NCBI RefSeq assembly: GCF_000350085.1
Contig: NZ_CAUM01000001.1
Coordinates: forward strand, 1-49,272
From: Mesorhizobium metallidurans STM 2683
Lineage (GTDB): Bacteria; Pseudomonadota; Alphaproteobacteria; Rhizobiales; Rhizobiaceae
Length of the DNA: 49,272 nt
Reading direction: 5' to 3'
Shown here: in pieces, positions 8,759-17,363 of the stretch
Layout: every line of letters starts with the position of its first letter
How positions within the stretch are numbered: position 1 is the stretch's first letter
Made by a program: the position numbers and the translations under genes
Notes under the pieces: generated by a model
The model's input: the letters and a program-made list of their open reading frames with translations, nothing else
The model's database searches: none
Told to the model about the DNA's origin: nothing

Positions 8759-9286
8759 GCTCGCGTTCAGGCTATGCGGGCCTCAACCATCGCCGCACCC
8801 GCAAGATTGGCCATTGCGCATCGGGGCAGGTCGATCGGCTGCCGGCGCGCAGACGATCACGGGCTTTGAGGAACAGCCGAGCGCTTCAGATGACATGTTT
8901 GCGTCGAGCATACGGGCACGTTGTTGTTGAACTTGGAGCGGCGCTGCCATCCGCGCGAACGCGGTCGCAAGCGCGTCGTTGAAATAGTCGTCCGGCGGCA
9001 TGCTGAGTGCGGATGCCCTGCTGCCCAGCAGTTCGGCGTGCCGCGAGATGTAGCCCTCGGATGGGTGACGCTTTGGGTCGGGCGGATCTTGACGCAGTCG
9101 CCGCGTAGGTCGAACCCAGCGACTTGTGGCACGCCGCCGAGAGCCGATGGGCGCTGCGGACCTTCGTTTCCTGGTGAACCGCGGGAAGCGTCAACCCCCA
9201 TATGATGGTGAAAAGTCTCGGAGGGGACGGTGACCCGCCGAAGCATCGTCCTCGTTCAGCCTGTCACAGGCGCCTGGCAGGTATGT
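8759..9286. other. Degraded stretch with a possible minus-strand gene remnant
   Basis: No intact gene. On the minus strand a coherent-looking reading, THPSEGYISRHAEL followed by SMPPDDYFNDALATAFARM and ending near 8783, spans about 8783-9090, while the same strand before it reads better in a different frame. This pattern suggests a decayed coding sequence. I do not recognise the family. The stretch ends at the nod box. Confidence 0.35.
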
Positions 9287-9335
9287 ATGCATCGCGCGCA
9301 TGCGTTCCATCAACACAATCGATTTTACCAATTAT
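9287..9335 (+). promoter_or_regulatory. nod box (NodD-dependent promoter element)
   Basis: The sequence fits the 47-bp nod box block by block: ATGCAT (consensus ATCCAY), 2 bases, CGCGC, ATG at 9300-9302, 6 bases, ATC at 9309-9311, one base, then ACACAATCGATTTTACCAAT at 9313-9332 against consensus AAACAATCGATTTTACCAAT. Only a few positions differ. The NodD LysR regulator binds such sites and activates transcription with plant flavonoids. The box points rightward at the FkbM methyltransferase gene. Confidence 0.9.
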
Positions 9336-9589
9336 GGATAATAGCGGATGTGAAAACGTCGGTCGGCGGAAACGGGTCTACTAAGGAGTGCGCCCTCCCC
9401 TTCTTCAGGAACACTTGTGAACCCGGCCGACGCCGCAGGACCAATCGAAAGCAATCCAAGTTGCCCGGTGCCAGCCCTAAGTTCCGGGTGACCTACACTC
9501 CCATAAGGCGGCACGGCTGCATTCAAGGCGCTGAGGACGAGTTCAATGGAAATATTTCGGCCTTCCAGGGAGACCTTTTTCCAATCTCC

Positions 9590-10174
9590 ATGCAGCGGCT
9601 CTGGCAAGAGCTTCTGGAGTGTGTGCGCGAACCGGTGTCTTCGTTGAAGTTACGTCGGCAGATTGTTTCACTCCTTCAAAAGCCCAATCCCGTCATCCTG
9701 GACATCGGCTGCAATGACGGAACCGATACGCGACGTTTTCTCAGGCTTTGCCCAAGGGCTCAGCTCTACTGCTTTGAGCCCGACCCTCGAGCGGCTGCCC
9801 GCTTTAAGAAGTACATGGATCTCTACCTAGACAAGGTGAGGCTTTTCGAGATCGCGATCAGTAGCCGGAATGGCAGTATTGATTTCCATCCAAGCAACGG
9901 AGACGGAAGTGCGAAGGAATGGGACCGATCTGGCTCGATACGCCGACCCAAGAATCATCTTTTCGAACATGATTGGGTTAGGTTCGATCACCCCATATCG
10001 GTTGAAACTCGAAGGCTTGACGACTGGTGCAGCGAAGCCAACCTGAGCAAGATCGATTTCATCTGGATGGATGTGCAGGGGGCCGAATCAGATGTCATCG
10101 CTGGGGCCACACAGACTCCGCCATGGATGGCAACCCGGGCTCGCGCCTGCCGGACAGGCTCGCTATGCCGGTGA
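9590..10174 (+). pseudogene. FkbM-family methyltransferase (possible NoeI-like Nod factor gene), 3' truncated
   Basis: The frame encodes the S-adenosylmethionine-binding core of FkbM methyltransferases: PVILDIGCNDGTDTRRF (motif I), YCFEPDPRAA, a variable middle, and FIWMDVQGAESDVIAGA. In intact members some 50-60 residues follow that last motif. Here the protein changes after AGA into ISL3-derived sequence and stops at 10174 (194 residues from this start). The ATG at 9590 is the first in-frame ATG after the nod box; earlier non-ATG starts are possible and the ribosome site is weak. Being driven by a nod box, it resembles NoeI, the FkbM-type fucose 2-O-methyltransferase of Nod factor synthesis; this is an inference. 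Activity is doubtful because of the lost end. Confidence 0.7.
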
Positions 10175-10330
10175 GCGGGGACACACCGTTGCGGACTGTT
10201 CCTGCGGCCCGGGTTCGAGCGCCGAAAGCGCCGCATGTGATCGGCATCCCTGACCGTGCCTAGCGCAATGGACAGCGCTACGGAACGATCGTCTGCGATC
10301 TGCAGCGCAACGGCGTTGAACCCTCGCCAG
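10118..10330 (+). mobile_element. ISL3-family transposase remnant
   Basis: A reading starting near 10118 gives GSRLPDRLAMPVSGDTPLR, continues through a PHVIGIPDRA segment to a TAG at about 10261, and then RNGQRYGTIVCDLQRNGVE. This follows, in order, the conserved part of ISL3-type transposases around the first catalytic aspartate (normally 'VIGIDDWA.RKGQRYGTI.CDLE'). The aspartate is replaced, there is an in-frame stop, and both ends are missing, so it is dead. It abuts the FkbM gene and explains that gene's lost C-terminus. No terminal inverted repeats were identified. Confidence 0.6.
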
Positions 10331-10849
10331 ATCTCGCTGACAATAGAAGAGAAGCCCGCATTTAAAGCAACTGCGAAAGTCCAGGCGGATCTCAGGCAGA
10401 CATCCCGGTTTTTGTAGCACATCAGTTGTCCGCTTTGGGTTGACGGCGAAGCCCGGATGAAAGCGGAAGGACACCCGGGGCCGCTTGCTGGTTCAGGTGA
10501 CTGCCGCGGCAGGCTCCTGCTCATGTGCTTGTCGCTGCCCTTGCGTCGTTTCCGGTGAAGCGCCGACCTCGTGTCGAGACGCAGTCAAGGTTGGCCGCCG
10601 CGCTGCCGGGGGCGCCGGCTGCGACGCTTCCAGGCCACGCCTTGAGGGGCGTCGAGCCGCCGGCCGGGATGTCAGTATGCCGATGGAAGTCAGGATCGTA
10701 GCCACGCGCTGTTTGGCATTGTCCAGAACTGATGAGTTTGGCGCAAGTTCCAGACGGCCGACAGTGCGCGTGAGCAAACATGCAGGAGTTGCCAAGGCGG
10801 CCAGCAAGGCAGTCGAACATGCAAAGGGAAGGCCGGGTGACTGCATCCC
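10331..10849. other. Gene-free stretch after the ISL3 remnant
   Basis: No protein I can recognise. Open frames on both strands (for example 10493-10846 minus) are alanine-, arginine- and serine-rich without family features. The stretch probably consists of further eroded insertion or symbiosis-island DNA. Confidence 0.45.
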
Positions 10850-11110
10850 TCAGCGGCGACGAAGACGTCCGCCATGCCTCTCTGCAGGGTTTCCGAGATG
10901 ACGAGTAGCCCGCCGCTTCGATCTGATGAGTTCAAGCAGCTCAGCCTCATCCGCGTCAGCCTCTTCTTCCAACGCGACCATAATATCCAGGGCGAGGTGG
11001 TCGGCCTCCAACGATGAGCGGGCGATATGCTCGTCACTGCATATCTGGTCGAATACCCGTTGGCATAGATCGAGATCGGCAGGGTATAGACCGGCCCGTT
11101 TGAACGGCAT
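10850..11110 (-). CDS. Small conserved-looking hypothetical protein
   Basis: An 86-residue frame starting MPFKRAGLYPADLDLCQRVF, followed by an acidic helical segment (DEHIARSSLEADHLALDI, then EEEADADEAELLELI) and a basic tail. The ribosome site AGGGG lies about 7 bases before the ATG on the minus strand. The 'L-x-P-x-D/E-L-x-x-C-Q-x-V-F-D-x-I/V-C' opening and 'DEAELL' motif resemble short proteins of unknown function that I recall from rhizobial symbiosis islands, typically about 70 residues. The last 20 residues may be read-through into unrelated DNA. No function is proposed. Confidence 0.55.
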   Translation of the reverse strand: MPFKRAGLYPADLDLCQRVFDQICSDEHIARSSLEADHLALDIMVALEEEADADEAELLELIRSKRRATRHLGNPAERHGGRLRRR

Positions 11111-11307
11111 TTTGAAAACCCCTAAGCATTGTAGCAGTCAATGGATCTAAGGGCCGTTAACTGGGCGAGTCAACAGCATGTAAAAAGCGGACATTGCGAT
11201 GATCGTTACGCCTCAGCCGACTACGGAAACTCGTCCCAACTGGCGGTTGGTGGACGCAAGCCGGCACCGCGCATACCGTTTCTAACTGGTCAAACACGTC
11301 CTCTTCT

Positions 11308-11354
11308 ATCCACTGGCTGGATGGCAGCCATCCCAACAATCGATTTTACCTGTT
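11308..11354 (+). promoter_or_regulatory. nod box upstream of nodM
   Basis: The blocks match the nod box closely: ATCCAC at 11308-11313, 2 bases, GCTGG, ATG at 11321-11323, 6 bases, ATC at 11330-11332, one base, then CAACAATCGATTTTACC at 11334-11350. Only the final AATC of the consensus is altered (TGTT). The nodM start codon lies about 85 bases after its end, a usual distance. NodD with flavonoid would activate the gene from here. Confidence 0.93.
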
Positions 11355-11437
11355 TTACCGAATTCTACTAGGAGGCTCGGCGCCGGGCGGTGCCCTTCGG
11401 GTCGGCTGAGGCTACCGGGAAGAATTCGGAGAGGATC

Positions 11438-13261
11438 ATGTGCGGGATTGTTGGCATCGTTGGGCATCAGCCGGTGTCGGATCGGTTGGTCGACGCTTTG
11501 AAGCGTCTCGAATATCGAGGATATGACTCAGCCGGCGTTGCCACCATCACCGAGGGCTCGTTGCACTGCCGGCGCGCCAAGGGCAAGCTCATCAATCTCG
11601 AGACGAGGTTGAAGGAAGAGCCGCTGAGTGGCACCATCGGCATCGCACACACGCGCTGGGCAACGCATGGGGCACCGACTGAGCGCAACGCGCACCCGCA
11701 CTTTACGGACGGTGTGGCCGTCGTTCACAACGGCATTATCGAGAATTTCGCCGAGTTGAAGGACGAACTGGCGGCGGCGGGCGCCGAGTTCCAGACCGAC
11801 ACCGACACCGAGGTCGTCGTGCATCTCTTGGCAAGACACCGCCGGGAGGGCATGGGGCGGGGTGAGGCAATGCACGCCATGCTGAAGCGCGTCAGGGGCG
11901 CCTACGCGCTTGCCATTCTCTTCGAGGATGATCCGTCGACCATCATGGCGGCGCGCAATGGACCACCGCTGGCGATCGGTCACGGCGACGGCGAGATGTT
12001 CCTGGGCTCTGACGCCATGGCGCTAGCTCCCTTCACAAATGCAATCACATATCTCGTCGACGGCGACTGGGCCGTTATCGGCAAGGCAGGCGCCGATATC
12101 TTCGATTTCGATGGCTATCCCGTCGAGCGTCCGCGCCAGACTTCCACGGCCGGGGCATACCTGGCCAATAAGGGCAACCGTCGCCACTTCATGGAGAAGG
12201 AAATTTACGAGCAGCCCGAGGTCATCGCCCGTGCGCTCGGTCATTACATCAACTTCGAAGGGAATCGCGTCGATACGGTTTCTAGCATAGATTTCGCCAG
12301 CATCCCGAGCCTGGCGATCTCGGCTTGCGGCACCGCCTATCTGGCCGGACTGATCGCAAAATACTGGTTCGAGCGCTATGCGCGCCTGCCGGTCGAAATC
12401 GACGTTGCGTCCGAATTCCGCTACCGGGAGATCCCGTTGCCGCCGGAATCGGCGGCTCTTTTCATTTCGCAATCCGGCGAAACCGCCGATACGCTCGCCT
12501 CCCTGAGGTACTGCAAGGGGCGTGGGCTGAAAACCGGCGCTGTCGTCAATGCCCGCGAATCGACCATCGCTCGGGAGGCCGACGCGGTCTTCCCGATCCT
12601 TGCCGGCCCGGAGATCGGCGTCGCCTCCACGAAGGCTTTCACGTGCCAGCTTGCGGTTCTGGCCACACTCGCCATCGGCGCTGCCAAGGACCGTGGAACG
12701 CTAACTGAATATGAGGTGAAGGCGCTCGTCCGGAGCCTTGCCGAAATGCCGGGCGTCATGGGCCGGGTACTTAACAGCATCCAGCCAGATATCGAGCTCC
12801 TGTCGCGCGAACTGTCAAAGTGTCATGGTGTCCTGTATCTTGGCCGCGGCACCAGTTTCCCACTGGCGATGGAAGGTGCGCTGAAGCTCAAGGAGATTTC
12901 CTACATCCATGCTGAGGGCTATGCGGCTGGCGAATTGAAGCATGGTCCGATCGCATTGATAGACGAGAACATGCCAGTGATCGTCATCGCGCCACATGAT
13001 CGTTTTTTCAACAAGACCGTCTCCAATATGGAGGAAGCGGCCGCCCGTGGAGGGCGGATTATCCTCATCACCGATGAAAATGGGGCCGCTGCGTCGAAAC
13101 TCGACACGATGCATACGATCGTGCTGCCGGCCGTCGACGAGATTATCGCGCCGATGATCTTCTCGCTGCCGATACAGCTTCTTGCCTATCATACGGCGGT
13201 CTCCATGGGCAAAGATGTCGACCAGCCGCGCAATCTCGCAAAATCGGTCACCGTCGAATGA
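11438..13261 (+). CDS. nodM: Glutamine-fructose-6-phosphate aminotransferase (NodM)
   Basis: A 607-residue GlmS-type enzyme that makes glucosamine-6-phosphate from fructose-6-phosphate and glutamine, feeding the chitin-oligosaccharide backbone of Nod factors. It starts MCGIVGIVG, so after removal of Met the catalytic Cys is N-terminal. The glutaminase domain (about 1-235) has GYDSAGVA, HTRWATHG and HNGIIEN. Two SIS domains follow (FISQSGETADTLASLR near residue 345, then LGRGTSFPLAMEGALKLKEI and EGYAAGELKHGPIAL), ending PRNLAKSVTVE. GGAGAGG precedes the ATG; the longer frame from 11390 lacks the catalytic Cys at its start. The nod box 85 bases upstream marks it as the symbiotic paralogue nodM rather than housekeeping glmS. 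Length is normal and the gene is intact. Confidence 0.95.
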   Translation: MCGIVGIVGHQPVSDRLVDALKRLEYRGYDSAGVATITEGSLHCRRAKGKLINLETRLKEEPLSGTIGIAHTRWATHGAPTERNAHPHFTDGVAVVHNGIIENFAELKDELAAAGAEFQTDTDTEVVVHLLARHRREGMGRGEAMHAMLKRVRGAYALAILFEDDPSTIMAARNGPPLAIGHGDGEMFLGSDAMALAPFTNAITYLVDGDWAVIGKAGADIFDFDGYPVERPRQTSTAGAYLANKGNRRHFMEKEIYEQPEVIARALGHYINFEGNRVDTVSSIDFASIPSLAISACGTAYLAGLIAKYWFERYARLPVEIDVASEFRYREIPLPPESAALFISQSGETADTLASLRYCKGRGLKTGAVVNARESTIAREADAVFPILAGPEIGVASTKAFTCQLAVLATLAIGAAKDRGTLTEYEVKALVRSLAEMPGVMGRVLNSIQPDIELLSRELSKCHGVLYLGRGTSFPLAMEGALKLKEISYIHAEGYAAGELKHGPIALIDENMPVIVIAPHDRFFNKTVSNMEEAAARGGRIILITDENGAAASKLDTMHTIVLPAVDEIIAPMIFSLPIQLLAYHTAVSMGKDVDQPRNLAKSVTVE

Positions 13262-13308
13262 TTGTGACGCGCTCATAGGTGGCATGCGTCCATCGAAAAT
13301 ACACTTCC

Positions 13309-13407
13309 AAGCATCACCGGCACTTGGATGTCGACGAGACGCAGATCAGGTCCGCGGCCAAGTGGACATATCTCTATTGCTCCACCGAAAGTTTCCAGTC
13401 TGAGCGA
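13309..13407 (+). mobile_element. IS6-family transposase remnant
   Basis: Between nodM and traG a short reading gives HLDVDETQIRSAAKWTYLYCST. It matches the start of the DDE domain of IS6/IS26-type transposases ('W-x-x-DETY-x-K-V-x-G-x-W-x-YLYRAVD'), including the first catalytic aspartate. Only about 33 codons remain, with no ends or other catalytic residues, so it is an inert fragment that records an insertion at this boundary. Confidence 0.5.
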
Positions 13408-13513
13408 TCCTGCCCATTCCCTCATCGCACCTGGTCGTGCGTAGTGTGCATTTCAGTTCACATCGCGCCGCGCGATGCTTGGCCCCGCATGTCCAGAACT
13501 GCGGAGCAAGCCA

Positions 13514-15544
13514 ATGACGCCTACGAAGTTGCTGATTGGGCAGATCGCCGTCGTGTTCGCAATCGTGATACTCGGCGTATGGGCGGCCACGCAGTGGTGC
13601 GCCCACATGCTCGGCCATCAACCGCCACTCGGCGCGCCATGGTTAGTCGCGGCTGGCTGGCAGATCTACAAGCCGTGGAAACTGTTCGAATGGTGGTTCC
13701 ACTTCGACGCTTATGCGCCCGAGGTCTTCGATAAGGCCGGTGCGCTTGCCGGCGCCAGTGGGTTCGTGGGCTGTGCCGCCGCGATCGCCGGCTCGCTCTG
13801 GCGCGCGCGACAGCTCGGGTCGGTCACCACATATGGGTCGTCAAGGTGGGCCGCGACTCACGAGATCGAGACGGCAGGGCTGTTTCGGCCGGCCGGCGTT
13901 TTCCTAGGCAAGCTGAAGGATCGCTATCTGCGCCATGACGGGCCCGAGCACGTCATGGCCTTTGCCCCAACACGATCAGGCAAGGGCATCGGACTGGTTG
14001 TTCCAACTCTTCTGTCCTGGACCGGCTCGGCCGTCATTCACGATATCAAAGGCGAGAACTGGCAGTTGACCTCCGGCTGGCGCTCGAAGTTCTCCTACTG
14101 TCTCCTGTTCAATCCGACCGATCCGAGGTCGGCGCGCTATAACCCGCTGCTGGAGGTACGAAAAGGTCCAGACGAGGTCCGTGACGTCCAGAACATCGCC
14201 GACATCCTGGTAGATCCGGAAGGCGCGCTGGACCGGCGGAACCACTGGGAGAAAACCAGTCACTCACTCTTGGTCGGCGCCATTTTGCACGTGCTTTACG
14301 CCGAAGAGGAAAAGACGCTCGCTCGCGTCGCCACCTTCCTGTCGGACCCGCAACGCTCGTTTGCCGCGACACTACGGCGGATGATGACGACCAACCATCT
14401 CGGCGCGGCGGATAAGCCCCAGGTCCATCCTGTCGTGGCCTCGGCAGCTCGCGAGGTGTTGAACAAGTCGGAGAACGAGCGTTCAGGCGTTCTTTCGACC
14501 GCCATGTCGTTTCTCGGCCTCTATCGCGATCCTACGGTGGCGGCAGCGACATCAGCCTGCGACTGGCGCATTGCCGACCTCCTGGATGCTGAGCGACCGA
14601 TGTCACTCTATCTTGTCGTGCCGCCATCGGACATCTCGCGCACGAAGCCGCTGGTGCGACTTGTGCTCAATCAGATCGGCAGGCGTCTGACGGAGCGGCT
14701 GGAGGGGGATCCTAAGAAGAGCAGGAACCATCAACTGCTCATGATGCTGGACGAATTCCCGGCGCTCGGTCGCCTTGATTTCTTCGAAACCGCGCTCGCC
14801 TTCATGGCCGGCTATGGCATCCGTGCATATCTAATCGCGCAATCCTTGAACCAGATCTCCAAGGCGTATGGGGACAACAATGCCATTCTCGACAACTGCC
14901 ATGTACGGATTGCCTTTTCCTCCAATGACGAGCGCACGGCCAAACGCATTTCGGACGCGCTCGGCACGGCGACGGAGCTGAGGTCCATGCGCAACTACGC
15001 CGGCCATCGCTTGGCGCCCTGGCTGTCGCACGTGATGGTTAGCCGCCAGGAGACCGCCCGCCCACTATTGACACCGGGCGAGGTGATGCAGTTGCCGCAA
15101 GCCGATGAACTGGTGTTGGTTTCAGGGCTGCCGCCGATCCGGGCGAAGAAGCTGCGCTACTACCAGGATCGAAATTTCACCGAGCGCGTGCTTTCTGCGC
15201 CGGTATTGCGCGACGGCGCTTACGCGGATCGGCCAGTACCGCGTCCGGACTGTTGGATCGGGCAGGTGCGGGGCGTTGACCGCCGTCTTGCTGGCGGCGG
15301 CGAAAGCGCGGGCGAGGCAATTGAAGATGAAGGAGGTGTCCAGCAACAGCGACATCCGGGTCTGCCTGAAGAGCATACAGCCGTCACTCTGGAGCCCGAC
15401 CGGGACGACCTGCTCAAGCCCGCGGACGATGATAGCGAGGCAGTTGCCCACAGGCGCGTGATGGACCGAATTTCCACTGCCGCACGCGCCTATGGCATCA
15501 ACGAGGGAACGGGCGACAACAAGGACATCGTGCCCGGCTTCTGA
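13514..15544 (+). CDS. traG: TraG/VirD4-type coupling protein
   Basis: A 676-residue inner-membrane ATPase that links the relaxase-DNA complex to the Trb channel. Membrane segments lie at about residues 8-30 and 75-95. The TraG domain has Walker A in APTRSGKGIGLVVPTLLSW (near residue 160), Walker B in LLMMLDEFPALGRL (near residue 415) and the late IAQSLNQISKAYG motif. The C-terminal 120 residues are acidic and variable. The ATG at 13514 follows CGGAGCAAGCC; it is 13 codons inside the longest frame and gives the usual N-terminus. It opens the trb cluster, 120 bases before the CopG-like gene, and is intact. Confidence 0.92.
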   Translation: MTPTKLLIGQIAVVFAIVILGVWAATQWCAHMLGHQPPLGAPWLVAAGWQIYKPWKLFEWWFHFDAYAPEVFDKAGALAGASGFVGCAAAIAGSLWRARQLGSVTTYGSSRWAATHEIETAGLFRPAGVFLGKLKDRYLRHDGPEHVMAFAPTRSGKGIGLVVPTLLSWTGSAVIHDIKGENWQLTSGWRSKFSYCLLFNPTDPRSARYNPLLEVRKGPDEVRDVQNIADILVDPEGALDRRNHWEKTSHSLLVGAILHVLYAEEEKTLARVATFLSDPQRSFAATLRRMMTTNHLGAADKPQVHPVVASAAREVLNKSENERSGVLSTAMSFLGLYRDPTVAAATSACDWRIADLLDAERPMSLYLVVPPSDISRTKPLVRLVLNQIGRRLTERLEGDPKKSRNHQLLMMLDEFPALGRLDFFETALAFMAGYGIRAYLIAQSLNQISKAYGDNNAILDNCHVRIAFSSNDERTAKRISDALGTATELRSMRNYAGHRLAPWLSHVMVSRQETARPLLTPGEVMQLPQADELVLVSGLPPIRAKKLRYYQDRNFTERVLSAPVLRDGAYADRPVPRPDCWIGQVRGVDRRLAGGGESAGEAIEDEGGVQQQRHPGLPEEHTAVTLEPDRDDLLKPADDDSEAVAHRRVMDRISTAARAYGINEGTGDNKDIVPGF

Positions 15545-15664
15545 AAGAAGCTGCCGAAGGCAGAGCGCAAATCAGCGTAGATAACGGCCATAAGCAATTT
15601 CGAAGAAGTCGCCGATGCTCGTTCCCGCCCGCGCAACAGCGCTGGGACAGTTGGAACGAACCAC

Positions 15665-16078
15665 ATGAGCCCTCACCGCATTCGTCATCAGTTTCTGCTC
15701 GAACCCGACCTGAGCAAGAAACTGGACGACCTCAGCCGCGATCCATCGACGACCAAATCAGCGATCGTGGCGAAGGCAGTCGAGGCCTTTATCGAGCGGC
15801 GTGGCGAGAACGAGCTCGACCGGCGCTACGGCGTAAGGCTCGACCGTCTTTCCCGTGACCTCGGTCATCTCAGACGCGACGTCGAGATGATCCTAGAGAG
15901 CCTGGCGCTCTTCATTCGCTTTTCCGTCACGCTTCATGCTCACACACCAGTCCCGGACAGGGCGACGCAGGCGATTGCCCAGGAGCGCTTCGACAAATTC
16001 GTCGAGCAAGTGGGCCGCCAGATCGCCTCCGGCAAACGGTCGCTTGGGACGGATAATGGCGGGGGAGGGGAAGGATGA
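15665..16078 (+). CDS. CopG/ribbon-helix-helix family protein
   Basis: A 137-residue protein. Residues about 5-48 form a ribbon-helix-helix motif (RIRHQFLLEPDLSKKLDDLSR, then TTKSAIVAKAVEAFIERR), the CopG/Arc DNA-binding fold. A helical middle with a short hydrophobic stretch (LALFIRFSVTLH) and a glycine-rich tail follow. Its stop overlaps the trbB start (ATGA at 16075). A gene of this type regularly stands between traG and trbB in this kind of trb operon, where it may be an autoregulator; that role is inferred. Confidence 0.8.
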   Translation: MSPHRIRHQFLLEPDLSKKLDDLSRDPSTTKSAIVAKAVEAFIERRGENELDRRYGVRLDRLSRDLGHLRRDVEMILESLALFIRFSVTLHAHTPVPDRATQAIAQERFDKFVEQVGRQIASGKRSLGTDNGGGGEG

Positions 16079-17043
16079 GTTCTCATCCGGAGGTCGACCA
16101 TCGCCATCGTACCATGTTGCGCACCGCCATGGGCCCGGCAATCGCTGAGGCCCTTGCCGATTCATCTGTTGTCGAGGTGATGGTCAATCCCGACGGTGCG
16201 CTGCGGCTCGACCGGCTGGGAGAAGGTCGGGTCGGTACCGGCGTGCATATGCACCCATCCGAGGCGGAACGCATCGTCCGCCTGGTCGCTTCCCATGTGC
16301 GTGCCGAGGCGCATGCGGGTAGTCCGATCGTCAGCGCCGAACTGCCCTCGGGCGAGCGCTTCGAGGGGCTGTTGCCGCCAGTCGTTCTGGCGCCATGCTT
16401 CGCCATCCGTAAACCGGCCGCAAAACTCTACACGTTGGCCAACTATGTCGCCGACCAAATCATGCTGCCGCTGCAGGCCGATGCGCTGAGGAAGGCCGTG
16501 CGCGAGCGGCGCAACATATTGGTCGCAGGCGGCACGTCGTCGGGCAAAACCACGCTCGCCAATGCGCTGCTGGTCGAAGTCGCGGAATGCGACGAGCGGG
16601 TGATCTTGATCGAAGACACACGCGAGCTGCAGTGCGCTGCCAAGGACTGCGTTGCACTCAGGACAAGACGGGGCTCGGTGACGCTTGCCGATCTCGTACG
16701 CTCGACGCTGCGGCTCAGGCCCGACCGCATCGTCGTCGGCGAAGTCCGGGGTGCGGAAGCCCTCGATATGCTGAAGGCATGGAACACTGGCCACCCCGGC
16801 GGCATCGCCACGGTTCACGCCAATTCGGCGCGCTCCGCCCTCTACCGGATCGAGCAACTCGCGCAGGAAGCCGTCGTCACTGTACCACGCCGTCTGATCG
16901 CCGATGCCATCGATCTGATTGTCTTCATCGCCGGGCGCGGATCCTCGCGCCGCATTGACGCCATCGCCGAGGTCACCGGTCTCGACGGCAGCGGCGATTA
17001 CACCGTCACCCAACTGACGCTCCCGCAACTTCAGCAGTTTTGA
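16075..17043 (+). CDS. trbB: TrbB, VirB11-type secretion ATPase
   Basis: A 322-residue traffic ATPase that powers pilus assembly and substrate transfer from the cytoplasmic side of the inner membrane. It contains Walker A (AGGTSSGKTTLANAL, near residue 150), the Asp box (VILIEDTRELQC), Walker B (RIVVGEVRGAEALDML) and the His box (GHPGGIATVHANS). Length is typical. It overlaps the CopG-like gene by 4 bases and is followed closely by trbC. Confidence 0.94.
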   Translation: MSSHPEVDHRHRTMLRTAMGPAIAEALADSSVVEVMVNPDGALRLDRLGEGRVGTGVHMHPSEAERIVRLVASHVRAEAHAGSPIVSAELPSGERFEGLLPPVVLAPCFAIRKPAAKLYTLANYVADQIMLPLQADALRKAVRERRNILVAGGTSSGKTTLANALLVEVAECDERVILIEDTRELQCAAKDCVALRTRRGSVTLADLVRSTLRLRPDRIVVGEVRGAEALDMLKAWNTGHPGGIATVHANSARSALYRIEQLAQEAVVTVPRRLIADAIDLIVFIAGRGSSRRIDAIAEVTGLDGSGDYTVTQLTLPQLQQF

Positions 17044-17054
17044 AAGGCCAATTC

Positions 17055-17363
17055 ATGTGCAAGAAGCTTCGCTTTCTTTCGTCCACCGCGCTCGTGCTTG
17101 TTCTCACGGTCTCAGCCCGCGCAGCAGGCTCCGGCATGCCTTGGGAACAGCCGCTGCAGCAGATCCTGGAGTCTGTACAGGGACCGGTCGCCAAGATTAT
17201 CGCCGTGATCATCATCATCACCACGGGCTTAACCCTTGCCTTCGGTGACACCGCAGGCGGTTTCCGCCGGCTGATCCAGATCGTCTTCGGGCTGTCGATC
17301 GCCTTCGCGGCATCGAGCTTCTTTCTCTCCTTCTTCTCCTTTGGCGGCGGGGCACTCGTCTGA
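17055..17363 (+). CDS. trbC: TrbC, pilin precursor (VirB2 family)
   Basis: A 102-residue pre-pilin. The signal peptide covers about residues 1-26 and ends near ARAAGSGMPWE. Two hydrophobic segments follow, at about 45-65 (AKIIAVIIIITTGLTLAFG) and 72-96 (IQIVFGLSIAFAASSFFLSFF), separated by the short basic loop typical of VirB2/TrbC. The ATG at 17055 with AAAGG 7 bases before it is preferred over a TTG at 17040. TraF, encoded at 3737-4285, would be the maturation peptidase. The stop overlaps the trbD start by one base. Confidence 0.9.
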   Translation: MCKKLRFLSSTALVLVLTVSARAAGSGMPWEQPLQQILESVQGPVAKIIAVIIIITTGLTLAFGDTAGGFRRLIQIVFGLSIAFAASSFFLSFFSFGGGALV

